In this document: one piece after another, positions 21,986-32,491 of the stretch
Position numbering within the stretch: position 1 is the first letter of the stretch
Layout of the letters: every line of letters begins with the position of its first letter
DNA from: Gnetum montanum
Taxonomy: Eukaryota > Streptophyta > Gnetopsida > Gnetales > Gnetaceae
Direction: 5' to 3'
DNA length: 52,215 bases
Assembly (NCBI GenBank): GCA_015680685.1
Contig: MNCI01015802.1
Span: 592,909-645,123, forward strand
The notes under the pieces: model-generated
The model's database searches: none
Told to the model about the DNA's origin: nothing
The model's input: the letters and a program-made list of their open reading frames with translations, nothing else
Position numbers and translations under genes: made by a program

Positions 21986-22554
21986 ATCATAAAGGATTCA
22001 TTTATATTTCCTAAGGATTTCTAATAAGTTCTTAATGATTCATATTCTTCTCTTAGGTTATGACCTCTAGCTCTTATTATGATTACATAGTTAGAAAAAT
22101 TTCAAAAAGAAACCCTTATTTGTTGTACTTTTGATTGTTATGACCTCTCACAATTATTATTCTCTTATTTATTATTCATTTGAAAGGATAGTTAGGAGGG
22201 ACATTTAAGTTTATTAGTTCTTATTCAATTGTTTGATTAAGATTTGATTATTGTTTATTCTTATTCTTATCCTTCATGTACTATTTTGGAGTTAGAGAAA
22301 ATATTGCTGAAATTGCGTAACCTACAAGTAGTGCTCTTCACCACAACTAAGTTAATCATCCCATGATTAAGAGAATTCAATAATTACGTAAATTAGAGCT
22401 ATGGTGAGAAAGTTGTGGAGCTTGGAAGTTTAGGCATCAGAGGATAAAAAAAAATAGCATGAACTCCTATTGCTTAGAATGTGGAAAATGAAAAATTTCC
22501 TAACTCCCACACATATATGTAGACGGTTTATATTGGATACATCATAGCTACAAC

Positions 22555-22592
22555 GTATTAGGGCCTAATACATCATAGCTATGATGTCATCA
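22555..22592. repeat. Two overlapping perfect palindromes in element B
   Basis: GTATTAGGGCCTAATAC (22555-22571, 8-base arms around one base) abuts CATCATAGCTATGATG (22571-22586, 8-base arms). On the minus strand the block begins TGATGAC at 22592, resembling the start of LTRs in this family. Confidence 0.8.
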
Positions 22593-23406
22593 TAAAAAAA
22601 ATTTGGATTTTTAGCAATTTTTGATGAAAAAATTAAAATAAATAAATAGTTTAGAAGATGTAGAGGTTGTCTAAAGGATTTTTGATGATAAATGATGCTT
22701 AGAATGTGAAAATTTGGTAGTGCAAGTGTGTGAAAGAAGGAATCATTGGCAAAGTAAGTTGACGAGGTCTATAGGAGATGGTGGTAAAAATTTGCAAAAG
22801 TATGATTAGTTATGAGAATGTAGGAAAGTGAAAAATGATGGTTCAAATTTTTAGGTAGCACAAGATGATGTAGAATTAATCATAAGCTATGAAGCAGAAG
22901 AGTTATATAAGTGGGTCCACTTGAAAGAAAGATCTAGCCCTTAGTGCCCTTGTATAACCACACCTGCAAGTGTTCGTAGGCACTTAAGGAGTTGAATATA
23001 AAACATGCTTGTCTTCCAAGACACATGTGTTAGTATCACCTGGATGAGAAAATAACACTATATTATACAAAACCATTAAGGTATGATTATATATAACAAT
23101 GAGATGGAATGGGAGTAGCAAGGGATTGTACAAATTAGGGTGTGAGGTATCTTACCATAAGCATAATGAATTCTCTATGTGATATGTAGTTAAAGTAATC
23201 ATTAGTCTTTCCATCCAAGATCCAAACCAAGTCCATACCACTTAACAATGACATCATATTACATCATCCCAAAACTAGTAACCACAAGACTATCACATCT
23301 GCAAGAAGTATTAACACTTGGCAATGAAGTTCAAATACGTAGTTTATTAACAACACACTTTATTTTTTTTTAAAAAAAGGAGTCTTAGCCATTGGACAAA
23401 GGAGCA

Positions 23407-23438
23407 CCTTCAAGCATGGGTAACATGTCTTTCTAGCC
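23407..23438 (-). other. Conserved non-coding motif, first copy in element B
   Basis: Identical over about 30 bases to 479-510 in element A. A second, shorter copy sits 141 bases further on (ACCTTCAAGAATGGGTAACA at 23548). It lies between integrase and the extra ORF. Confidence 0.6.
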
Positions 23439-24182
23439 TCATAATCAATGTGAGTCTTGAAAACCTTAAAATTTCTAGGAAGACACCTAGAAATTTTTAT
23501 TCTATGCATTTATTAGGTTATTATTGTGTCAACCCTACCATAGGACTACCTTCAAGAATGGGTAACATGGAATTCCAATGACATGGTAGGCATACTTCCA
23601 TTTTTTGTTAGAACTTAAGTAAATAACACAATAAAATAGCAGGATAAGACTTATAGTAGTAGCCTTAGAGAATCCACAAATCTCCTTAATGTCACACCTT
23701 ATTCATTTCCACTTGGTCCTTCACTTTTCTATCCAGGCATACTGATCATGAGTTTATTTTAATTTTATTGTGGAAGAGAATGTTATTATGTTCATGGTAA
23801 GAACCTCTTATTATTGGAAATGAGTGTATGGATGATGTGGTATCACTATATATGGAATCAATCCTTCAATGATTTGATAATATAGGGTTAAATTCACATT
23901 ATTGGGACTACATCTTGTTTTATTCCGTAAACTTTATTAGAAAATCCAAAAAATTATATACATACAAAATAGGAAATATTTAGGGAAAATAATAAGAATG
24001 GTAAAACTATAAAGAATAGAATAAAAAAATATGGAAAAATAGGAAAATGTATAGAGAATTAGAAAATTAATAAAGAATAAAAATTGATAAGAAGTGTGAA
24101 AAGTATAAAAGAATGAAAATAGTGTCAAAGAATGTGAAAAAGTAGTAAAAATTGAAAAAGAGAGGATCAAGTTCCTAAGTGT

Positions 24183-25300
24183 TTAATTGGACACCTCCAG
24201 ACGATTATTGGAAATAGTTAGATGAAAGATGGAATGGATTGTAGATGGTTTTACAGACAAGGTATGATCCATAGATGCATAGGAAGATTCATAGAATGGT
24301 TTAACCTGTTGAATATTAACCAAAATAAGCCTTTGTGGATTGGTTGGGTGATAAATATGCATGGCACTTGAGTGGTAGGTAGCATGGATGATATAGGATG
24401 CTTCCCAAAGAGTTTGAAATTTAGTTTTTTTTAGAACATGATTGGGATTATAGTAAAAGACTTTAACACCAGGCTTGATAGACACTTATCTTAACTTTGC
24501 ATCTTGCCTACATTTGAAGTATTTGTTGTTAAACTCATTACTCATCAAAGCTACAAGTTGGTTTTCATCCAGAAGGTTAAGATTCATGAGACATTCCTTG
24601 TGAGTTAATTTTAAGTTTAGGTCAAGTACACTAGTAGTGGATAAGGTTTGTAGCTCTATTTGGATTGGTAGTATAGAAAGTTTTCCATAAACTAGTTGGT
24701 AGGGTGAATATCCAATAGTAATTTTCCATATGGATCTATACTCCCATAGAGCATCATTCAACTTAGTCATATAATCCTTTCTAAATCAACTAATAGCTTG
24801 AGTTAGTATTCTTGTGAGTTTTTTGTTGGTTACTTCTACTTAACCATTTTCTTTGAGGTAATATGCTGTAGTTAATTTATGATTAATCCTAAGGCATTGC
24901 ATTAGCTGTTTGAATGTAGCTTTGGTGAAGTGGGTTCCATTATCAGATTTTAATATTCTAGGTATTCCAAATCAATTCACTACATGTTATTGGAAGAATT
25001 TAGTAGCTATTGTAGCTATACAATTCTTGACCATAACTCCTTCTATCCATTTGGTGAAATAATCAATAATCACTTTAATATACAATTTCCTATTGGACAT
25101 TGATGTGATAAGTCTCATGAAACCAATTCCCAAATATCAAAAGGCTCCAATGGCTATTTCCACTATTGCAAACCTTTGTTTCTAGTTGTGAGTCCTTTAT
25201 TACATTGACACCTCTTACAGGATTAGACAAATTAGTGTGCATCTCTAAATATGGTAGGCCAAAAGTAGCCTACCATCATTAGATTGAGTGTTTTTATTTG
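24183..25300 (-). pseudogene. Integrase remnant of element B
   Basis: Frame 24770-24486 reads KLNDALWEYRSIWKITIGYSP and then LVYGKLSILPIQIE, the segment that follows the integrase catalytic core in Ty3/gypsy elements (consensus LDDALWAYRTA.KTPIG.SPY.LVYGK). Frame 24485-24183 reads PGVKVFYYNPNHVLKKTKFQ and then VKPFYE, the C-terminal DNA-binding part. The catalytic core (about 25150-24900) is present in broken frames. Confidence 0.8.
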
Positions 25301-25559
25301 TTCTACATAACAACCACCATATGATGCTTCAAGAACATCTTGTAAGGATCTTTACTAGTCTTTCGTAGGAACACAACATCTGACTAGCCCATCAGTATAG
25401 ATCTTGTAAAGGTTTCAATTGATTTCCATATATTGTTTGACTTGATGAAGGAACTATTCCTTTTGTTTTTTGTCCCATTCAACAAGAAGCTTGTGTGTAG
25501 TGATATAGGTCACATAATCAGAGATCCATAGCTTCTATATTAAGGTTGTAGCCATTGAT

Positions 25560-27256
25560 GTTCTTATGAATAGATTTTCATCAGGAAATTGATCTAATAA
25601 TGGTTCATCATTATCTTGTGGTTCCCATCTAATTCTGGATAGATGATTAGCTACACTTTTTTCAATTCCATTTCTATCTATCATGGTGATGTTGAATTCC
25701 TATAATATCATGAGTCATCTTATCATCCTTGGACTTACTGCTAGCCTATTCATTAGAAATCTAATAGTACTATGATCCATGTAGACATAAATATGATACC
25801 TAAGAACATAATGTCTGAATTTCTCAAGTGCATACACCATAGCCATAAGCTACTTTTCTGTAGTTTTGTAATTAACTTGTGCCTTGATAATGCTTCTACT
25901 AGCATAGTATATATAATAGGGTCATCTTTGATCATCTAGCTAAGTGAGTTTAACTCCCAATGCATAGTTTGAAGCATTTGTTATAATGTGAAAGGGTTTG
26001 GACCAATCCATTGCTTGAAGGATTGGTGTTTCAGTTAGTTTCTATTTTAATGTCTTGAATGCCTTCTCACATAGTTCTATCCAGTGGAATGATGTATCTT
26101 TCTTCATGAGTTTTACTAATGATTTAGTAGTCTTGGAGAAATTTTCAATAAATCTTATATAATATCCTACGTGGCCAAGAAATGATTTGACATCCTTAAC
26201 AATTTGTGGCATTTAAGTGATGTTCTAGATGACTCTGATCTTCTGTAGATCTACTTCTATTCCTTTGTGAGATACTCTATGCCCCAAAACTATACCATCT
26301 TGAACTATTAAATGGCTCTTTTGCCAATTGGGCTTTAGTTTTGTTTTGATACATCTTTTTAGTACTTGCTCTAAATGGTCCAAGGCTTGTTTAAAATCTA
26401 GCCCATATCTGAAGAAGCCATTCATAAAGACTTCAACCCCATTGTCGATTTACTTCTAGAAGTTATTGAGCAGAAGTCTTTGAAAGGTAGCAGATGCATT
26501 ACACAAGCCAAAGGACATTTTTTTGTATGCAAATGTCCCACATGGGCTAGTGAATGTGGTCTTTTTTTGTTCTTATAATTCAATGTTGATTTAGTTATAC
26601 CCATTGTACCCATCAAGGAAACTATAGTATTGATATCCTGCAATGGTGTGCAAGACTTGGTTAACAAATGACAAAGGAAAATGGTCCTTGAATGTTGCTG
26701 AATTCAATAATCAAAAGTCAACGTAGATCCTCCACTTGCCATATTTCTTTGGAACAATGACTAAGGGGCTAACTCATCCACTATCTACTATAGGATAGAT
26801 AAATTCTACTTTAAGCAATTTTTCTAGCTCATGTTTGATAACTTCTTTGAGTTTGGGATTCAATCTTCTTTGAGGTTGGTGGCATGGTTTGACAGTTGGA
26901 TTTGTATAGATTTGGTGTTGACATATATGTGGATCTACACCAGCTGTCTTATCATAGGACCATGAAAACAGAGTGGGCCATTTATGTACCACTTCCAATA
27001 ACATCCTCTTTTGGTCTTTATCAAGATCAGGATTAATAATTACCAATTTTTTGTTATTTAGAAAAGCATATTCTAGTTCATACTTTTCTTTTATCTCTGA
27101 TTGTCCCCATTCGATATCTTCTTCTTGATGTGATTGTACATAAGGATTTTTCCTTTTGAACTGTTCTAACTTATTAATTTCTTCAATGTATGCACTTATG
27201 ATCCTATTCAATGGTTTCATGCATATATTGAATTCTATTCCTTTTTTAGTGATCAA
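25560..27256 (-). pseudogene. Reverse transcriptase and RNase H remnant of element B
   Basis: Frame 27256-26774 runs from the protease-RT linker to the RT entry: HICQHQIYTNPTVKPCHQPQ, RRLNPKLKEVIKHELEKLL, FIYPIVDSG. RT follows as SPLVIVPKKYGKWRIYVDF near 26770-26700. Frame 26425-26225 covers the later RT part (FRYGLDFKQALDHLEQVL and GIVLGHRVSHKGIEVD). RNase H follows around 26020-25750, with LVEALSRHKLITKL at 25935-25753 in a shifted frame. The element is dead through multiple stops. Confidence 0.8.
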
Positions 27257-27289
27257 TCATTGGGTGCCTTCTTGTCATGTGGCTACTAC

Positions 27290-27790
27290 ATATAGGCATT
27301 GTTGCACATACATGTCCTCCATACATCAATTGCATGTTGTATTGGTATCTTGTTTTATGGACCAAATTTTTGGCACACAATTGCACCCATTATCACTGTA
27401 TGTGATACATGGAACTCTACATCTCTGAATGATTCCAACTTCATCTTCCTTGAATATTTCAAAGGACAAGCCTCTAATTCCTAGCTTAGCATCCATAGCA
27501 CTAAGTCATGCTCTTCCCATAATTATAGGAAATTCTTCTTTGTTTATTCCCACATGTATAACTAAGACATTAGTAGGGTAAGACCAATTACTTATGGTGG
27601 TGATGACATCTTTCACTTGTCCAAGTGGGATGGTAATTGATTTATTTGTAAGCTCTAGTCGAATGTTTCTTTTCTTCAATGGAGGAAGATTCTAGGCTTT
27701 GTACATATCTTATGAAATTTGATTTACTCCTTATCAAAAATCTAGTAGAGTCTTGTAGGATTTATGTCCTTCTATCTACACTAAGGAACT
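27290..27790 (-). pseudogene. Aspartic protease remnant of element B
   Basis: The minus strand reads MYKA*NLPPLKKRNI and then LGQVKDVITTISNWSYP, collinear with the protease of elements A and D. The active-site D-S/T-G is not preserved (LLDF followed by stops). Confidence 0.7.
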
Positions 27791-28399
27791 TCCAGAGTCT
27801 ATCCTTTTCCTGGAAAGTGCTCTTGTTTTAGTGAGAATGAAAATGGTTAAATTCAGATCCATAGAATGTGGAGGTGTAGTGTTCCCTTAAGGAGTATGTG
27901 TAGATAAGATGGATGTAGGTGAAGTTTCCATCCTTTGAATCATTTTTGGACTTGTTCTAAAAAATAGACATTTTCAGGATCCTCGTTCATTTACCATCAT
28001 ATCCTCTTATGTATTAACTACCCTGGTAGCACTCTTTTGATCTGGTTATATTGACAGTTCTCTATGCATAAGTAGCAGTAGCACTAGTGGTAGGGAGTTA
28101 GGAGTTTGTGGTGAGGAACCAACTATTGGTTGAGGCATGTAAGAATTTGGATTCATACATGAAGTGGTGGGTATTTAATATTCAAGTGGATAGTAGTGAG
28201 AGGAGGTATGAATTGAAGCATTCCCCAGAGAGATTGGACGTTAAACATAAATCTATAAGGATTAGGTTATTTGTATGGATACTGTTGCCTTGGTGGTAGC
28301 ATCCCTCATGCTTGTGGTTGTTGCCACTATTGTTGGTATTGATCCTATGATTGAGGATATGCCCCAATTAGATAGAATTTTTGCTAATAGGGTTGTCTA

Positions 28400-30383
28400 A
28401 AGTTACCTTGTGGATAAGGTAATCTTTTGGGCATCTATTTGTTCATGAATTTCAAGTTATGTACATATGCTCCAAACTCCTGTAAATGGGCCATAACAGG
28501 ACAACATCCCTTAGGATGTTCATATTGGCACACTTTGCATCCTACCTCGTCTTCCAAATAGGAGTCTATTAATTTTTCAATTATAGGAACTTTTCCTTTA
28601 TTTCTATAGTTTTCTTGTCGATTGTTTCTTCGTTTCTTCTTTTATTTTTTTTAGGGCTTATTCAGTCTTCTCCTCTACTATCTTCAATGTTCTCACAAAT
28701 TTCTCATCTACAGAATCCCACATTTTCTCTACCTCAATTACCATATCATATACTAATTTTTTAAAAAGTAGAGTCTTTCATTGGATCATATCCTTCAAAA
28801 TTTCTTCTTCTTGTCTTTTACATATTCTCACATCCCTTTTCCTCATTGTGGGATCTCAATTGTATTCTTTAGCTTATTCTTTTTTCTTTAATTTTCCTTT
28901 CTCCTTTGCCATCTAGTTTATTAGTATTTCGATGGGTTATCATTTTTTATAACCTTCCTTAGGTGTATACCCTAAGATTTTCTTTAGTATTATTCCTTAA
29001 CCCACCAATCATATGTCTAAGTTATTCCCTTTGAGAAAATCCATGGCTAGGCATCTATGCAATAATGAATAGTACCTACCCATTATCGCATCAAGGGATT
29101 CATGTGTACTTTGCTTCCATCCTTGAATTTGTTTTCTCAAATTGGACACTTTGGGATAAGTTTGATACTTGTCATTAAAGAGCTCTAGCATGGTACTCCA
29201 TATTTAGATCGATTTTGGTTCTAAGAATCTGTACCAACTCTTTGCTTCCTTTATAAGTGTTCTAGGAAACAACTTTAACTTCTACTAATCATTCTCAATG
29301 TTTTGAAGGGCATAGTTATCATGGAAGGCTTGAAGATGGTGTTGTGGATTTTCATGGTATCCAACTTTGAATTTTGGGATATTGTTCATATAAAGTTGCT
29401 TGATGTGACTATCCCTCACATGTCTAGTAGGAACATGCACTTCTTCCATAATATTAATCATTCTACGAGTGGCCAGTAGGGGTTCTTCATAGTTTTTTGG
29501 TTTGTAGGCTCTATTGTAGTGGTGACCCCTTTGATGCTTATAATGCTCCCTCTATTAATGCTTTCTTCTCTCTCTTCTTTGCTCATAATCATGTTTTTCA
29601 TCATATGATGTTTTTTTCTATGTTGATGTCTCTTAGGATCCCTTCATATTTCCCTATCGTGATCTCTTACTTATCGTTTTCTCATCATACTCTCAAGAGG
29701 ACTATAAGAAGGAAGAGAAAGGAATTGAAGAACAATGCCAAGTAGTTCTCCTTCTATGACTCCTTGATTTATCCCTTTTTAATTTAGTTGAGGTTCTAGG
29801 CCTTGAATTCCTCCTTAATGTGGTGTCTTCCTTATCTTCTCTAGGCATTTCCATGAGAGCTAAATGCAACTTTTATTTTAACAAGATCTTTGATATAGAT
29901 TATTGGTGTTTGAGAATAATATCCAGGGGTTTGATAGAATTTCTCTATGTGAAACATAGCATCATCTCTTTCCTCTAGGATAACCATTTGTGGTACTATC
30001 TTTTCTTTATCAAGCTCATGTCTCATTTCCATAGTAACATCCCTTCTTACTTGGGCTTCTATTAGTTGGTAAGGCCTGGTCATGTACTTTGTGATATGGT
30101 ACCCTTATTGTACATGGCCAAGGTTTGACCTTATAAGGGTTGTTTGCAACATCAATGGTGTAGAATGTTCTACAGGTAAAACAATGTTGCCTTGTAAATC
30201 TCTCCACCTTAGTTGTTCATCTTGGTGGAAGACAAATGTGAAATTAGGATAATATGGATCAATGTGAGCATAGGACATTCTTGTTTGCATGGGTGCACTC
30301 TAGTCTTCTTCATCATATCCTTTGTCATGACTCTTGTGAATCTCATTAGCAGGCGGTGATTTCTTCTTAAGTGTAGAAGTCAT
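28400..30383 (-). pseudogene. Gag remnant of element B, with variant zinc knuckle
   Basis: Gag would form the virus-like particle. It starts at the ATG at 30383 (MTSTLKKKSPP) and continues with DEQLRWRDLQGNIVLP (about 30220), also found in E. Capsid-like sequence at 29191-29009 includes NDKYQTYPKVSNLRKQIQGW, shared with D and E. Near 28530 it reads CKVCQYEHPKGC, a C-x2-C-x3-H-x3-C pattern close to but shorter than the usual CCHC knuckle (C-x2-C-x4-H-x4-C). D carries the same segment in mutated form (CDIYQCEHPK). Stops and frameshifts are frequent. Confidence 0.8.
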
Positions 30384-30513
30384 CTTAATATCAGATGCTT
30401 TTAAATGTGTGTGTGTGTGGGTTAAAATAATTAATTCAAGTGTGAAAAATAGACTATGTAATTCTTAATATAATGAACTCTATAAAATAAACTACTAAGA
30501 AAAAATTGACACA

Positions 30514-30531
30514 TCCTTGGCAACAACACCA
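30514..30531 (-). other. Primer-binding site of element B (tRNA-Asp type)
   Basis: The minus strand reads TGGTGTTGTTGCCAAGGA, one base inside the 5' LTR. Compared with the plant tRNA-Asp complement TGGCGCCGTTGCCGGGGA, 13 of 18 bases agree. All five differences are C-to-T or G-to-A, as expected from cytosine deamination. Confidence 0.7.
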
Positions 30532-30724
30532 ATGATGAACAGCTGGATATTCCAACACTCCACCATACAAGTCATGAGTGTTCACACGTAACTAAATCAT
30601 AATCTACGGATGGACAATGTAAGTATGCTAGTGGTTGATAGTTGGTTCCTGATTATTGTCTTCTCATGTTAATTTAGTGATGTGCAAATAGTATGGTTTA
30701 ACTATTAATGAGGTATATGATATC

Positions 30725-31549
30725 ATGATTGATGAGTGGCGAGGTACCCCTACACTCAACCATATGAATACAAGTGTTTCACACACGATCCGGTTGAACT
30801 TTGTAGACGAACTAGTTGTGGTATTTAGATAATTATTCTTAGATCATAGTTCACTGTCTTCCCATCTGGACTAGTGTTAACTTTTTCACGTATGGTTTAG
30901 TCTAGAGTAAGGTGTATGATGTGTTCCTATACTAATGCTACTCTTGGGTATGATGGGAAATAATATTAACTAAGCTAAGAGAGAGAGGGTGAGAGAGAAT
31001 CTAAGCTAGCCTAAGTGCGATGAGCATCCATTCCTCAATCATCCGTACACATCTTGGACCTTGTGCATGACTACCACTGGGATTACCAAGTGTAGATCCT
31101 AGGTACGCTACTGGGTTATAAGGTAGTCACACTAAAATGCTCGTGATCAAGTCGTACTCATTCTGCGTTTAAAAGGAGTTTAGGGTGAAGAGATATTAAC
31201 TAAGAAAGCAGTAAATAAAAAATAAATAAATAAATAAATAAGCTAAGTGGATGTTGCAATGATAAAGTAATCTTGATCTTTATTGCTGGTCATGTACGTG
31301 TCCAAGTACGTCACACTTGAATAAGGATGCCGTATAATTACAATTACCACACTACGGGCATGCATTAGGAGAGAAGGGTTGAGAGAAGAACTACTTAAAA
31401 CTAAACACTTAAAAGAAATTCTAAAAAATTAGAACTTAAAAACCGCCTATCAGATTTTTCTACCTCTTATTTATAGATGAGGAGACAGGCTGCGATATCA
31501 CGTATGTGACGTGATATCGCAGCCAACAAAATGATAACTCATCAATGAT
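30725..31549 (-). mobile_element. Solo LTR inserted in the 5' LTR of element B
   Basis: The LTR proper is 30730-31544 (815 bases) with perfect 8-base inverted ends TGATGAGT/ACTCATCA. It is flanked by the duplicated target ATGAT (30725-30729 and 31545-31549). The uninterrupted sequence is visible in the partner LTR near 18350-18365, confirming the insertion. It is related to the LTR of element E (the end TGATGAGTGGCGAGGTACCC is the reverse complement of E's LTR end). A minus-strand TATA (CTATAAATAA, 31476-31467) is present. No internal domain remains, so LTR-LTR recombination removed it. Confidence 0.92.
31488..31524. repeat. Hairpin with 15-bp perfect arms in the solo LTR
   Basis: GGCTGCGATATCACG (31488-31502) and its exact reverse complement (31510-31524) flank the loop TATGTGA. 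The block sits about 20 bases inside the U3 end and includes ACGT cores. Confidence 0.9.
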
Positions 31550-31753
31550 GTTGTAGGCTCAAATTAATCCTAAGTGTTTCCATAATGAAAATAAGGATAA
31601 TGTCTAAATCTAGATGATAACAGAAATGTAGATTTATCTTCACCTATGGCAATAAGCATCCATTCCTGGCTTACCATACATGCCTTGGGCTCATGTAACC
31701 ATCACTGGAATTACCAAGTGAATTCACTCCTGAGCAAATCAAGTGAAGTTACT

Positions 31754-31758
31754 ACTGG
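31754..31758. repeat. Target site duplication of element C, left copy (ACTGG)
   Basis: ACTGG precedes the LTR start TGTAGCG at 31759 and recurs at 39252-39256 after the other LTR end. The unoccupied site is visible in B's 3' LTR near 18550-18560 (CACTACTGGGTTACC). Confidence 0.9.
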
Positions 31759-32478
31759 TGTAGCGATAGAAAATGTCGGTGGCTAGAAACACTGAGAGGT
31801 CTTTGGGTGCACAACCTAACCCCAAATCCACACGAGGGTCGTGCCAGATAAAATGGAAATGGGACACCCTGAACGGTTTGGTCGATTAGACAGGAATTTA
31901 CCCAGTGTACAATAACCCTTTTGCAAACAATGATTTTAAATGTAACACCTGGTAGTAAAATAAAAGAAAATGTAATGTGCACAATAGTAGAAACATGCTA
32001 AAATGTGTAATAGGATAGTGGACACAATTGAACATTTGACAATGCCAAAAAATAAATGTTGTAATCAGACAAAAAGAGAGTTTGAATTAGAAGGTGCACC
32101 ACCCCAAAAAAGAGGGTACAGGTATACAGAGTGTACAATAGGCGTAGTAAGAGTGCAATCACAGCCTCGGTGGTGTCGGGCTATGAAATTTGGTGCTCAC
32201 TGTGATAAACTATGCCTATTGGGTTGGTAGTCTTAGTGTACTGCACGATCTTCCACTAGGCTGCAATGGGGCTGTAGTGTACCGTGTAGTGTAGTTGTGC
32301 CTCTCTGTCGATGTAGTGTGCTCTAGGTCTCGTTCGCCCATGGAGCTAGGTGCCAAGATGCCAAAATGCCAAATGCCTTGCTGTGAAGAAATGCAAACCT
32401 TTGCAAAAAGTGCTATCGTTCTGACACTTGCCAAATTTGCAGTCGTCATGCCGAGACTCGAAATTTTATGGTGATTCA
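31759..32478 (-). repeat. 3' LTR of element C (internally deleted)
   Basis: 720 bases, ends TG...CA. It aligns with 38040-39251 but lacks about 0.5 kb present there. The gap lies where GCAAACCT is followed directly by TTGCAAAAAGTG; the longer LTR has ACCT-flanked extra sequence at this point. Confidence 0.85.
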
Positions 32479-32491
32479 ATGGTCCCTCTTT
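32479..32491 (-). other. Polypurine tract of element C
   Basis: The minus strand reads AAAGAGGGACCAT immediately before the LTR start TGAATCACC, a plausible plus-strand primer site. Confidence 0.6.

Larger units (their letters stand above)
21986..24182 (-). other. Non-coding segment between integrase and the extra ORF of element B
   Basis: AT-rich, with a pair of palindromes at 22555-22586, two copies of the conserved motif shared with element A (23407-23438 and 23548-23569), and an A-rich block (23937-24170). No protein-coding signal is seen. Confidence 0.5.

Noticed and set aside
23937-24170. 77-residue Phe/Ser/Ile-rich minus-strand frame that looks like a membrane protein
   Set aside because: It is a translation of an A-rich low-complexity block; a similar block in element A gives the same artefact.
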